DNA of 64,000 nucleotides. Origin: Tubiluchus corallicola (Eukaryota; Priapulida; Priapulimorpha; Priapulimorphida; Tubiluchidae). Below, piece by piece: positions 31,421-43,913 of this stretch (positions within the stretch are counted from its first letter, which is position 1; every line of letters begins with the position of its first letter). The stretch covers positions 1 to 64,000 of the forward strand of contig JAQGDQ010000007.1 in assembly GCA_030141605.1 (NCBI GenBank), in the 5' to 3' direction. Both the position numbers and the translations under genes were made by a program. Under the pieces are notes generated by a model. That model made no database searches. It was not told where the DNA came from and worked only from the letters and a program-made list of their open reading frames with translations.

Positions 31421-32450
31421 TTGTGCGTATTATACTGGTTAAAGTCTAGTAAACCTCTTACTGCATTTATGCAGAAGAGGGTAGCAAAAATGTGTAGGTT
31501 TGACAATTTTTTTTCCTTTCGCTGTGTACTATCTGTGCAGAACATTGCTGATTGTGCTACCAGGCCAAATTCTGGTCAGTTATCTGAAAGTTGGTTTCAT
31601 GAGCCTGAATTTTTGCTTTCTGAAAAATCGGAATGGCCTACTTGTGATTTGCCTCCTCTTACATCTTTGCAATTAAAGCAGATAGAGGCAGAGATCAAAA
31701 CTAAAGAGTCTAAAGAAATGATTGCTTTTGAATCTGTTCTTAGTGCTACAGATAATGTAACATGTGATCTTACTGTCATATCAGTTAATAAGTTCTCTTC
31801 TCTTCTCAGGTTACTTCAAACGACATGTTACATCTTTAAAGCTGTGAGGCTGTTTTGTAATCTTCCCGTTAGTGCACGTGTCTCTACTGCTGACTTGGAA
31901 GAGCGAACTTTAGCATGGGTGAGGCAGGCACAGCATTCTTTCACTTCTGAGCAGCTGAGGCATTTGAAAAATTTAGATCTCATTCCTGGATAAGGATGTT
32001 ATTATTCGATGTACAGAACGCTTAGGTAACCTAGTTTATTATGATTCTCAGAGGCCTATCCTCTTACCTAAGGACTATGAATGTTCATGTTACTAATTGC
32101 ATACGGGCCCATCTCAGACACTCGCAAAAATGAGTCAAAAATGTTTGATTCACAGTGGGCGTGTTGTTAACCACCGGGTTTTGTCTGGCTATCGATCATT
32201 CATAGGGGTCCTTATGCCTTACCTAAAATGGCGCACCTTTATCATGGATACAAACCACTAAACCTTTTTTGTATTGTGGAATCGACTACCTCGGTCCAGT
32301 AAGGACAAATATTTTTAGAGGGGGTAACATTGTGTACAAGAAGGCATGGATTTGTCTCTTTACATGTTTTGTCACCCTTGGGGTCCACTTAGACAATTTT
32401 TGCTAGGCATGGACTTCCAAAGTTTATTCTCTCTGATGTACGGGAAAATA
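31421..32450 (+). pseudogene. BEL/Pao-like RNase H end and integrase remnants
   Basis: The 190-codon open stretch at 31421-31993 has QNIADCATRPNSGQLSESWF, matching the Pao segment after RNase H. Then in broken frames come YYDSQRPILLPKDYE (integrase zinc-binding region), IDYLGPVRTNIFRGG and RHGLPKFILSD (integrase core). Frameshifts and stops make it non-functional. Confidence 0.66.
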
Positions 32451-32821
32451 TTTGAGCTAAAACCTAGTGCTGACTCATCAATGCAATAACGTAGACTTCA
32501 ACATCTAAAACTGTGCATGACCCTTCTTGTTCTTCTATGAATAATGCTGCTTCATTTGCAGGTGCAAATAAATCAGCCGATGATGTCATCAAGTCATGTG
32601 ACACACCTAGCACCAGTACTTCACGACCTCAGCATCAGTCAGCAAAGAAGGCTTGTCAGTTTTTGCAGCAGATGATTGATGAAGATGAATCAAAGCATGA
32701 CATATTCCTCATATGGTTCCAGCAGTTTCTTCACCTCAAAGTTCATTGGGCACACATTTTCCATGGTTTGCTGGTTGTTGGTGCTGGCTGGTTCTCAAGT
32801 TTACAGTTTACGCTTTCTTAA

Positions 32822-35800
32822 ATAGTACTTGATCTAGTACTCAAGACTTTAGTGGACAGACTATGTTCCTGATAAAATATGTTTTATTGGCGATGTAAAT
32901 ACATTCCACTGAAAGAAGAAAACATAAAAAAGATTACAACAGGAAACTCAAAAATAATCACCATGTATCCTCATCGTATTATACACCATTTGTTACTTAT
33001 TATTACATTTTTTATGCTACAAACCCAATTATGCTCATGTATTGTCATTTGATTTGTCTTGTTGATGATTTATTTGATTTGTTAGACATTATTTAGTTGA
33101 TTACCACTGTTTGCAATTGATCACATATTTTAATCTCTAGTGGCATCCAGTATTATCCGTACATTCAGAGATTTCGGTGTCCCTATGACTATTTTTTCTT
33201 TTTGATTTCGGGAGAGTCGGGAAATCACATATATATTTCCCGATGTTAAATTTAATCTTGTGTGTTAGTCTAAGTTTGCCCCAAATTTCTCTAACATTTT
33301 TTCCAGTTCATGAATTTTCCTTTAACTACAATCTTATAATATAGCCTTGAATGTTAAACTTAAATTTGCCCTAGGTCTGTAGGTAGTTTCATACCATACA
33401 AGTATGTATTGCATGAAGCCCACTACTTAGATTAATTTATGAAGGAAAAGTTTATATAAAGCCGCTCGATTCTCTTAGCTTTCACTGGCTAACGGAGCAA
33501 GTCCCTTTATATACGCCTATAGTGCTAAATAATAATTAAAATTATGGTGCACCTAACGTAAATTTATATTATGCCTTTTAAGGTGATTATTGTGCTTTAG
33601 TGCATTGTGCTATTTGTGAAAATATGCTATTCATGTAATCGGTAATATGTAAGTAAACATTTATGATAATTAACTAACACCTTATATTTGTGAAATTTAT
33701 GATGTTAGGACCAAACTATAATTTGTGAAGTCTGTATAGTCAATGAATTGAATGAAATAATTATTTACTTTGTTGTGACCACTTTTTAATCAAATTTTGT
33801 CTGTTTTTATTGTTGGTTTGTGGACTTTTGAATTAGGAAGTAAGAATGACTAAATAAAAATGATTATACGTTCAAAATAGTGAGATTCAAGCAATTAAAG
33901 AAATACATATCGAGTTTTACTTTAAAAATGGATAATAGCATAACCCTATCTTAACGGCAATCAAAAATATTTCTGTCAGTTTCAGTCCTGTTACAAATAG
34001 ATTATCAGGATAACGTCCTATAGGTTTCTCCCCTGAGTTTTTTTAACATAAAAATTGTAAACAATAAAACAAACTTTCAATACAGAGGAAGAAAAGGCAA
34101 TGTTAAATTATGAGCCAAAAAACTTTCCATGCAAATCTATATTACTTAGCATTTCGCTTACTTACTGACTTACGTAACTAGACTAATAATTTAAAATGAT
34201 TGTGCCAATTGATAAAATGTTGCTGACTCACCCTCCAGGGTGCACCACTCATTATTATTCACAAGATACGGTAATTTAAAATTTTACTTAGTTAGCAACA
34301 TTTGTGCTACGAATGCTCTAATTATTTTTTCAAGCTTTACTTAATGTTATCAAAACTTGTTTCAAACGACCTACCATTAAAATAGCTGTGGCTAACGGTC
34401 ATCGCGGAAGTTTAAATTTACACGTTTTATACAGCGTTACGGCCGATACAAGCCGTGTATACGAAAAGGTAGTATGTAAATGGTATAAAATTTTGAGACG
34501 AATGTAAGTGGAGGGTTTTCTTGTGCTTTAAACAGTGTTTTATTCAGCGTCTTAGAACTTGTGTTTTTTATAGTAACAGTCTCTGTCTTTCTACTCCTTG
34601 TCATACATATTTATAGATATTACATTACAATGCTCCAGCACAACGGTGTTTTTCAAGGAACCACCCACGATATCTTGATCCTCATACAGAATATCATGGT
34701 CTAGTTTTTTGCGTTGGAATTCTTATGTACTGCGTTTATTAGCAAGAAAAAATAAGCTGTTAAAGACTACTCCATATCCTGTTAAAGACCACTTCAGGAA
34801 GATCCGCCAGTACATGATGATGATGATGATGTGATTGTGATGCTGCTGACAATGATGACGATGATGATGTGATAATTATGATACTAACTTTTTCATTTCA
34901 TTGCAATTTTTACAATTTAAGAAACTGCAACCACACTTTTTTATGAAAGACCCAATCAGCTAAACAACCAAGTTTGCAATAAAATGAAAGGAGACCAAAC
35001 TTTGAACGTTTTCTCTTTTCTTGAATAAGAGCCAAAGAGCTAACACAAACTTTGTGCAAAGCAAGCTAAAAATTTGCGCAGGAGCAGAGGCCACAACAAT
35101 AGCAACAGTCCCAGAGGTGACAGCAGCAACAGCACGAGGCAAAAAGACTTTAAGATGGCGATCTTTATGGCAATACACGCGCTCGAAATTCGCCCAAAAA
35201 AGGTAAGTTATTTAGTTTATAAGTGTCTGTTGGGGCTATAATAGGTTTTTAATACTACCTGCAAAAAGTTTTTCGGACATCCCGTTTGTCTAGTCGGTGT
35301 TTCAATGTTCTAAGCTCATAATAAAAACTTCCAAACATCTGTCATTTCCTTTTGGGTTTCATTATTATTGTATTAAACTTTCTCCCCCTAAGAAGTGCAT
35401 GCAGGGTTCTGTACTCATAAATAAAGCGGTTTCCTCAGTTTGGATTCTCATGACCTTTCGCATGGTAGGTGCCCCTTTTTCCGAGGTTTTTTTTACAAAA
35501 TGATCGATTTTTTCCTCTTCCAATTCTTTTAAAATGCAATTTCTAAAACTAGAAAAATAGCCCCTGCAGCATGTTACAGAGTTGCAGGGACTGCAAATAG
35601 CAATGAATTTTACAATGCCATCTTACAGATTAAACTGACAAGTTTCTATCTTCATCCGATGATGTTGCGCACACATCAATCCAATTCGAGGAGGGGCAAC
35701 TAAAGCGTCCCATTATTACACTGGTGTCAGAAGTAGGATACAGAGCTTCATGATGTCTGATATTGTGATATTTGCATTCCTTAGTATTTCATTTGTAGCC

Positions 35801-36038
35801 CTCGGGTATTATTTATTATTATTCATGCTTTGGACTGCCAATGACCACAACTGCTATGTTATACTAAACACAAAACACGAAAGTTATTCATTTTAGATAT
35901 TTTCTTTTCTTACAAATCTCAAACTGTTACAAAACATCAATTGCCGTTGTATAAACAACTCACAAACATTTAAAACACTGCTGGCATAAAATTTTCATTT
36001 CGTGTTTCCCATAAATTTGCATAACTACGTCTGAACTC
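32822..36038. other. Intergenic stretch between retroelement and transglutaminase unit B
   Basis: AT-rich. A GATGAT-type repeat lies at about 34815-34870. A stretch at 35156-35202 (aagATGGCG... to AAAAAG^gtaagt) could be a short plus-strand first exon, MAIFMAIHALEIRPKK, but no partner exon was found. Otherwise nothing seen. Confidence 0.4.
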
Positions 36039-36180
36039 CTAAACATCGATGTTAATAGTCAGGCTGCCATCAACATCAGAAAGTTCGTCTGATTTAAAAT
36101 AAGCTATCAGTGTTCTGCTACCAGCTTTCGAAGGAGTACACTCAGTGGTTATCCGAGCTTCTGCACGCGAAGGAACATCT
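36039..36180 (-). CDS. Transglutaminase unit B, last C-terminal exon
   Basis: Frame DVPSRAEARITTECTPSKAG, then TLIAYFKSDELSDVDGSL, ending NIDV-stop at 36039. It matches the end of the second transglutaminase C-terminal barrel (..L-I-A-x-F-x-S-x-x-L-x-x-V-x-G..) and its paralogue at 47536. The acceptor tttcag is intact. Its upstream partner exon is damaged, so expression as part of a full enzyme is doubtful. Confidence 0.72.
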
Positions 36181-36400
36181 CTGAAACATATAAAAAGACT
36201 TCCTACCCGACAGTAACACAAAGTACAATCAACTTAATGTAACTTCTTATTGCAGCAGTGTTGTGACAGCAAGAAGTCTCAAAGAATTGCGCTATTGCTC
36301 TGAGGAACTTGAATTATAGACATATTGCTGTTAAAGTAAAGTGAATGAAAAAACAAAAACGTAATGCGACTGGAACAAACTAAAAACCTACTAACCATAC

Positions 36401-36540
36401 CTGCAGGTTATCTCCCTTGACCTTTCTATTCCTGGACCTTCGATGACAAACTTACAACGGTGTAATGTTCTATTTAGCAATGGGTTTTTAGCCTGCATTC
36501 AACCTCGAAAGGTCTGCTGACTTGATAAGGTGGAAAACCA
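36401..36540 (-). pseudogene. Transglutaminase unit B, damaged C-terminal exon
   Basis: Homologous to the exon at 49049-49188: PPYQV..PF.VEC then KNPLLNRTLHRCKF and EGPGIERSREITC in a second frame. Two lesions are visible against the paralogue: the acceptor acacag has become atgcatg (AG lost), and one base is missing before the AAAAAC stretch, shifting the frame. The donor TGCAG^gtatgg is intact. Confidence 0.75.
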
Positions 36541-36611
36541 TGCATAAAATAAATGACCTAGTAAGTAAGAGAAAATCTTCAGAGATAACTTTAAGAATTA
36601 TAAGCTTGCTG

Positions 36612-36668
36612 GGCATCCCATGGCCAATAGTCATTCGTCTTTGGCATCCCATGGCCAATAGTCATTCG
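36612..36668. repeat. 31-bp tandem duplication
   Basis: ggcatcccatggccaatag followed by tcattcg, repeated once at a 31-bp spacing. Confidence 0.85.
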
Positions 36669-36906
36669 GCTTTGGTGATATGTTATTAGTAAGTAAGAAT
36701 TATCTATACATAATTCATTTATCTTTATTTTAGGTGCGGATCATAAACCCAGTTGCTTGCCAGTTAAAAGAAGCGATATACATTTGTGTTAATACATGCC
36801 TTAAATCTTGATAGTAAAACTTTTTAGAGTACCAGAAAATGGTACGTAACACCAATATGTATGCTAAGGTATTTACTCATGTGGTAGAGCTGCAGCGAAA
36901 ACCAAA

Positions 36907-38150
36907 AGATGCAGTCTGGTCTGTTATCCGAAAAAAGGAGACTGACTGGATACAACTAGCAAATTTTCAGGAATGTTTTCTTTAGGTCATTTCAACAGCG
37001 TTTTGTACACTTTTTATAAAATTTTGCATTTTGGAGCGCTGTCCGAAGACACTAAAAGGTAACGAAATGGTCCACTACTTTAGAGACTTATAACTTCAGA
37101 ACGTTCACAGATAGACGCTTGGGTACTGTTAGGGACGAATAGAAACTTATATGTGGTCTTTCATTTGGTAATACGACTAGTGATCCAGGAGCACACGAAA
37201 TGGCCAAATAACGTCATCGGGACCCCTCTATCCTGTTCCCAAAATCAAATGTTTGTACATGACTTGCAAGCGAAGCCGTAAAATGTGTTGTTGCAAAACT
37301 CGTTGTCAGAAAATATTAGCACACGGGAACTGCGGTGAACTGCGCAAGTGTCACTGCTTGGATCGGAGAAATTAAGTAAGTTACATGCATGTTCCCTATA
37401 CAATGTAACGCAGAAGCTGATGACGTCAATATTATCGGCATTAAGGTACGGAGACGTCATAATGTGATGTTACTTAACGCTTAAAACATTTTTCATGTGA
37501 GTAGTTTATTAACAATCAGTTACTGATTTTGCCCATTTTTGTAACATTTTAGTGTTTTTGCCATAACTATTAATAACTTTAATGACGTCATTACCTGCAA
37601 ACTAGCTATATTGAACAAAAAAGCTGCGCATCAGTTTCTCATATTTTTTATCACCATTTGATCTATTTTATGATTACTCACAGTTATTCGACCCTTATCA
37701 CTGTCTTTGGCGTATAACGTAGAACCAAAATTCTTGTAGCAAATGGTTGATTTCCTGTTAGTCCATAATACATTTCGTCACATTTTATAGCTTCGCTTGC
37801 AAGATGCAAATATTTTGGATAGAGAGGTATCGATGACGTAATTTGGTCTTTCGTGTGTCCCTGGTTCACCAAAACGCACTACCAAATGAAAGCCCACATA
37901 TAAGTTACTATTTGTCCGTAATAGTACCTAGATATCTATCTGTGAACGTTTTGAAGTTATAAGCCTCCAAAATAGAGGACAATTTCGTGACACTTTAGTG
38001 TCCCGAGGCAGCGGCACAAAATGCAAAATTTTGTAAAGGAAAATGTCCAAAAAACGCTGTTAGAATGACTTAAAGAAAGCATTCCTGAAAATTTGGTAGC
38101 TGTATTAAGTCAATCCCCTTTTCTCGGCTAACAGACCGGACTAATGGACT
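36907..38150. mobile_element. Long-arm foldback element (MITE-like)
   Basis: The left arm (about 36907-37290) and the reverse complement of the right arm (about 37785-38150) match along their length: ggtctgttatccg / ggtctgttagccg, caaattttcaggaatg in both, aacgttcacagatag in both, cttgcaagcgaagc in both. No transposase was recognised between the arms. It sits in the intron where the unit B catalytic core would be expected. Confidence 0.75.
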
Positions 38151-41097
38151 TAGTTGCAGTGACGAAGTATCGTGGAATAACATGTCGATATGACCACTCT
38201 TCAAAGTTGATAATGTATTCGTATTCGTTTTGCCTCACTGAATTGCACATACAACTTTTAAGGTTTCTTTTACAGTTTTGTGAAATTGATTACAAGCTAC
38301 GATTGTTGCCAATCGCGTAGATAATAGCGCAGCAGCCGCTCCCCGAGAACATTTTTCAAAATTGGCGCCTTTTCAACGGCACCAAAACTCATTCATTTTG
38401 TTCGCATTTTACGTTTAGAATTTAAATAACACACATGCTTTTATGTTGTTTTGAGATTTAGGAAAAACTGCAATAATACGTACTATTATTATGTTTAATT
38501 TTAAATACAAAATGAAAATTACGTACTTCATTTAAAACTGTATGCTTCTTTTGTTTCGATTTTAAACACAAAATTAAAACGTTTAGCGTACAAATGCGCT
38601 AAAAATTGTATGTGATGTTTCACAGCGCCTTTTTTATGTGCTTGCTCCCCCTAACTTTAGTAGCGGACTGCGCCCCTGGATATGGTTTAGTCAAAGCAAT
38701 AATGCACCATTTCGCAATAAAATTAGTCGATACAAAACATGCCTTCATGACAACAAACTGACTGAACTTAGTAATCACATGTCAGTAATTATACTATTAA
38801 TTTTATCAGTCGGTGTAACCAACTCCTGTTTTAAATTGTGTAAGTATAATCACCATTGCAGAAATAGTTCTCGTGACAGCAATAGGATTTCCTCGTGTTG
38901 ATTCTTTTCTCAAAGTTCCAGATCGTAAAATACAAAAAAGCTTTATAATAACTTAACAAATGGATCTTCTTTTTTCTCCTACTTATTTTTTATTGGATAA
39001 AGGTTTTTTTACAAATGATTTTTAAAAGTTTTTAATACTAAAACATTTGATGTTTTCTTGATTTTTTTCACACGTCTGTTTTCCATCAAGTACAGTGTAG
39101 GCTACTTCTTATTTGGTTTCACTGCCAGACTGTGTAAAGCCCTGTTTACACTACGGAGAAGATGCGTGACGCGACCTGGGTCTTCTCAGTCCCTTTCACG
39201 CCTTTATATGAATGTCGACTTACATCATTGCTTATACAACTGCTTACAGATGTGAGGACTTATTTTGTATCGTTAAAAACACTCTGCCAAGCCTCCAAAT
39301 GCACATCGAAAGCCGATTTTGGCCGGTTTTTTGTTGAAGGTGCCTGAAACCATGTTCTAACAGAATCTAAAAAGAAACATCCTATTGCAACTTGTTTTAG
39401 GTTACTTGTTATCTTTACCCGCCTATGCCGATAGTGATTGTTTGCGGCTAAAAGGTCTATAACTAGACATTTTTCAGGCCCATACTTGTAGCTGGCATCC
39501 AATAACATGTTTACCTCACCAAAATTTTCTCTAAACTGCCAAAAGGAATTTGAAGGTCTGTTTCTGGTGATGTCCTGTCACTTGAAAATTTAGTAACCTA
39601 TGTTTTGGTTAGTGGACCAACACCACGAGTTCAAAAATTCATTGCCCACTGACGCCGCTGAAGAGTGTACATAAAATTATTACGGAAAATTAAGGAAAAT
39701 TACGCACAGGGTTCGAAATATTATTTAAACCAGAATACCTAGTATCATTTAGACAGTTTTGACTAACTTGCACTTGTCATTCACCTTTTCAATCAATACA
39801 ACAAAATTCTTGTAATGCGCAGGCTCAGCCACCAAATAATAATAAACTGGTTTCTGTTGTAATTGCTATAAATTTTTAATAAATATTTGTAAATAATGAG
39901 TAGTTTTGTAACACCCTGTATATCACATTACATAAATAACTTCTGCATTTGTCTTTCGGTTCGGTGAACATAAATCAAAGAGGAAAAATAGGATTTATTC
40001 AACTGATCAGAGTCAGACCTAGTGATTCAGACAAACCAGACAAGAACCTTTCGTCAAGAACAGATACAAACTGACCACAAACCATGGCCAATCCCACTTA
40101 AGTTTGTTACACATATTTAACGCATCATTATTGTTACATAATGACGCAAAAATAGTTGCATAATAATCGAAAAATTGTAACATAGTAGCTGTTACGTAAT
40201 GACGAATTACAATATGTTATTATGATACATTTTTGTTCCATAGTGTTGTAGGTATTGTTTTGTTAAATGACAAACCTTAACACTAGCAGTATATAATGTG
40301 AAAAGCACTTCTAACCCATTTCAATTTTTGAGGAACACTCGATTAGAAATCTCCTTTGAATACTTTGTGTTTCGTCCCTTCCTTACAGAGCAATTATTAA
40401 AGTAGACCGTGGTATTATTTTACAAGTAAAATTTCAGGGCATGTACATATTTTGCCCAAATCTTGCTTTTTGTTAATAAAATTATTATTACAAAAAACTG
40501 TGTAACTAAATGTTTCTCTAGTCAGCTTGTTGAAAATTATTTTATGTATTATTATTGTCCAAAGTCATTATATTTATCATTACGTAACAGGCCTAGACAT
40601 TATGAAGTTGAACTCAAAATCTAAATGTATTTAATTTTCGTCGTTGATTCATAAATTCTTAGTCAAAAATGTTTTCGTATTACATGACAGACATGACCTG
40701 TTTTTCACTTAAAATATAATAATGTTAATTTCTTTATTTTATGCAAGACTGACCCTATTCCAAAGTATTTTCTCTATTTTGGATTGTTAATTATACAGTA
40801 AATGTCATAATTCTAAATATTAATAGTGTTCCCTAAATTAAACCATTAATTTTCTTACCAACCACTGTCTAACGATCATTTTCTGTATCGTGTAAAGAAT
40901 CGCAGACTAGCTAACTTTTTTAGTCTTTTCGCTATCCTTCCTCTAGTTCTATAATTATCTATTTGTAACAATTCTTCAAGGCGTACTCGTTAATTCTGTT
41001 ATTAATAATGTTCAATTATAAATTTCAAAAAACATAAATAAAATGAAATTGAATTGAACTGGATTTGTATTAGACTATAATTCTGTAAGGTGCTTAC
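38151..41097. other. Intron or decayed region of unit B without core exons
   Basis: Searched by eye on the minus strand for the transglutaminase core (Cys motif G-Q-C-W-V, His and Asp segments); none seen. A dispersed repeat (ccgagaacatttttcaaaattggcgcc, about 38350) resembles 17290. An unassigned minus-strand open stretch at 39260-39508 contains APSTKNRPKSAFDVHLEAWQ and is of unknown origin. Confidence 0.5.
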
Positions 41098-41225
41098 CTG
41101 GCCAAACGACCAAGCACGATGGCTCATCTGATCATGCGAGCCAGTAAAGATAATTCCGGTATCGTGCAGATTCTGCAGAACGTACTCACTGCGCAGTGAG
41201 TCATCTTCAAGGTACACGCTGTCTT
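41098..41225 (-). CDS. Transglutaminase unit B, core-entry exon
   Basis: 128 nt, phase 1 start, phase 0 end, donor GGCCAG^gtaagc. Encodes EDSVYLEDDSLRSEYVLQNL, then GIIFTGSHDQMSHRAWSFGQ. This is the canonical start of the transglutaminase core (D-x-V-Y-L ... R-x-E-Y-V-L ... G ... W-x-F-G-Q). It is the last exon before the expected catalytic Cys exon, which was not found. Confidence 0.85.
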
Positions 41226-41274
41226 CTGCGTTTAAAAAAAACGACGGAAACTGTTGTATATAGGAAAAAGGCAT

Positions 41275-41425
41275 TTAAGCGTGCTTAACTTCTTTCAGGA
41301 AAATAGTAACAAACAACATAGAAAAACACAGAATACCCAATAGCATATACAAGAAAAAGCACATACAGGAAAAACGCATTTAAGCGTGCTTAACTTCTCT
41401 CACAAATATAGTAACAAATACACTA
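41275..41425. repeat. Direct repeat of about 40 bp, two copies
   Basis: gcatttaagcgtgcttaact, then tct.tc..aaatagtaacaaa, occurs at about 41271 and 41377, next to the core-entry exon of unit B. Confidence 0.7.
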
Positions 41426-42100
41426 AAATAGTAACAACACGAAACAGTAATATCTAAATGGCATTATCAGATGGCAAAAATATAGAATGTATTCAGAAAA
41501 CATTTCGGCACCCAAACGCCACCATCATCAAAATTAATGTTATAACAAAATGCTTAACTTTAGAATATAGATAGAAGGAAATGGATACGGTCAGACTTAA
41601 TTGGATGTTCATTAACTTTTTAGGTGAACTATTTTGCAAACCATGGGTTTGTGATTTTCGTCTGCGTGCGACCAAACCCACACTAAAAATGTTTTATTTT
41701 TTTCTTTATTGCAAAATTCTCAGTAAGGCTTTGCTAAACATAAACGAGTTTAACGATTTTGTTCATCCAGTCAACTAACTTGGTAAAATAGGCAAATAAA
41801 TAATCTATTATTCTCAACATAAACTGATTACTAATCCTAAGTTCTGGAACAAGCATTGACTTCTTATATATAAGTTAGAGCGAAAAGTAAACGAAACTAA
41901 ATATCAAAATGAGTATTTAATAAATATAGCATTGTATAGATATACAACCAACAATGAACTGTGGTATAAAAATGACCAGTACTAATAATTTTTACAAACA
42001 AAACAGTATATAAAGTACATTACGATATGCTATGATGCGTAGTAGGTCTACTATTAAGTAATAATGTGTACTTCGATAAACCTTTTTGTGTTTAGCTCAC

Positions 42101-42173
42101 CTTTGCACCAAGGGTTGAACAATATACAAACTTTCGATGAAGCTTGATATGTCTCTATGCGTGATCGGTCATT
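42101..42173 (-). CDS. Transglutaminase unit B, FNPWC exon
   Basis: 73 nt; acceptor atttttag, donor AAAG^gtgagc. Frame NDRSRIETYQASSKVCILFNPWCK: the I-L-F-N-P-W-C motif precedes D-x-V-Y-L in the family, and the split codon joins in phase 1 to the next exon. The exact 5' border may be slightly downstream, because the preceding donor is uncertain. Confidence 0.8.
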
Positions 42174-42812
42174 CTAAAAATAAAATTGAATGTTTACAGG
42201 CGGCATTTGTGATAAATATCTAGCAATAATTCATTCACCAGATATTTTGTGGGTATATTTATGAGTGGGTTTTTATTTTTCACTGTTTTCTTGGCGGTTA
42301 CTGAAGAATTTGCGACAACCTACAACTCAAATGAACCATCTCAGTCTCCCACCATACAAAAGTGGATACACTTTTGGACTTCTAACAGTAATTTAAACCT
42401 AAGAAACATGGTGTTCAAAATAAATTACTTGTATTCAAGGACGGATTATGACTTTTTGGGGCCTTACTCTAATGAAATAATGAAATCAGACCGAGCCACC
42501 TGTAAATCGCCCGTATCTGTCTGGACATTGTTTACTCGTGATATATTTTAGTGACATTTACATAGCCTGAAGTAAACTTATTGCAAACTCTTTAAATAAA
42601 CAGGCATAGCCACCTTTTGTTTGTCCATAAAAAATATACTTTACGAAATGCCACGATTTTACTATTTATTGCAAACCAAATTAGCACATATTTCAATGCA
42701 ATCGTAGAGAACAACAGATTTTTTACCAAACGTTATGAAAGCTTGAGTGGCGCTAGGCTACAGCCTACTACTAGCCTACAAGATAATCTGGCCCTGCATG
42801 TTTTACACAAAC

Positions 42813-43068
42813 TTGCCGTTGGGTTTGTCATCACATAACAAGTCCAATTGCCAACACAGCAGGCATAAGGCGTTATGAGATCCACTGTGTGTCTAGTCCC
42901 TGAAGAAGCAGTTAATTTTGCTGCAAATGTGTCATTAGCTAATAAGGCGCTTTTGTCTTGTAAAGAAAAAATTGCCCGAGTGCCATTACTTTCAATTGCA
43001 TAATCCCCAAAGTCCATTTTGATACGAATCTCATGCTTTTCTGGATCATATTCACTCGACGTGTGGAC
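42813..43068 (-). CDS. Transglutaminase unit B, N-terminal domain exon 2
   Basis: Acceptor tctttcag, phase 0. Encodes VHTSSEYDPEKHEIRIKMDF, then ITPYACCVGNWTCYVMT, matching the second half of the N-terminal beta-sandwich (..p-x-A-x-V-G-x-Y/W..). The 3' border is uncertain: a weak donor at GCAA^gtttgt is assumed. Other family members have a Trp-containing strand in the middle that here reads less conserved. Confidence 0.72.
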
Positions 43069-43767
43069 CTGAAAGATTATAGGTGTACGTGGGCGTTAAA
43101 AATTACTCTTACAGAATTTCAATCAATAAAAATGTTTGTTTTTTTGTAAAACTTTCGCGTAGGAAATCACAGAAATGATAAGTGTATATATACAAACACA
43201 AACAAAAAGGGAGGCTAACATCAAGCTTTTCTGCTAGTATTAATGAAGTATAGTTACACATTTCTACTTTGTAAGCTTATCGTTCTTTGAAAAGGTTTAA
43301 ATAGTGATAATAATTTATCATTTATATAACTCAATCACATCGACTGACTTCGATGCGCTTTACAATTAAAAGTCTGATATCAATTGGTATATGAGCCCTA
43401 CGACTCTACAATCATTATAAAATTATTCATTCTAAAATCGTTATAAATTATTGTGATTGCGAGCAGTACTATAGAATTATAAATTCGATTTTAGAAACCA
43501 CTTACTCTATTTCAATGTGTGTAGGTAATGATCTATAATGCAGCTAAAATGTGCTCTTTTAAGTGCATTTTAAAATCTTGTAATGACGACAATTGACGCC
43601 TGGATAACTGTTGCTGCTGGGGTGTTATTTTTGTTGTTGTCATTGTTGTTGTGTTGTCGTCTTGGTCGTCGTCACCGCCGCTGCTGCTACCTATCGTTTA
43701 GAACTTACTCTAGGCACACACAAGTCAGTTCGTTTTTAAGTGTTTTCTTGACAATAAATATACATAC

Positions 43768-43913
43768 CACCCAGCGCACCAGCTTTCCCCGCCGAATGAC
43801 GGGCCGCCCTTCATTGATGACACAGTCATATTCATCTGTAAAATGCACCTTTGCATTCATGAGTGATTGAAACTCGACGTCAGTAATCTTTGCTGAAGAC
43901 GTAATGGATTCAA
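43768..43913 (-). CDS. Transglutaminase unit B, N-terminal domain exon 1
   Basis: 146 nt, phase 1 start, phase 0 end; acceptor tcttttag, donor GGGTG^gtatgt. Encodes NAKVHFTDEYDCVINEGRPV then IRRGKLVRWV. H-x-T-D-E-Y ... R-R-G is the signature of the transglutaminase N-terminal domain, but the usual R-R-G-Q-P-F reads R-R-G-K-L-V here. Confidence 0.82.

Larger units (their letters stand above)
28251..32500 (+). mobile_element. BEL/Pao-like LTR retrotransposon, decayed, 3' part missing
   Basis: Order 5' LTR-like module, gag, zinc knuckle, protease, RT, RNase H, integrase, all on the plus strand, is the BEL/Pao layout. Reading frames are broken in several places and no 3' LTR was found downstream of about 32.5 kb, so the copy is immobile. 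It lies beyond the last repeat exon of the host gene. Confidence 0.72.

Noticed and set aside
32513-32821. 102-codon plus-strand ORF after the integrase remnant
   Set aside because: Ser-rich start without recognised family, downstream of broken integrase; could be a further retroelement fragment but cannot be supported as a gene.
39260-39508. Minus-strand 82-codon ORF as part of transglutaminase unit B
   Set aside because: No transglutaminase motif and no matching splice phases; origin unknown.
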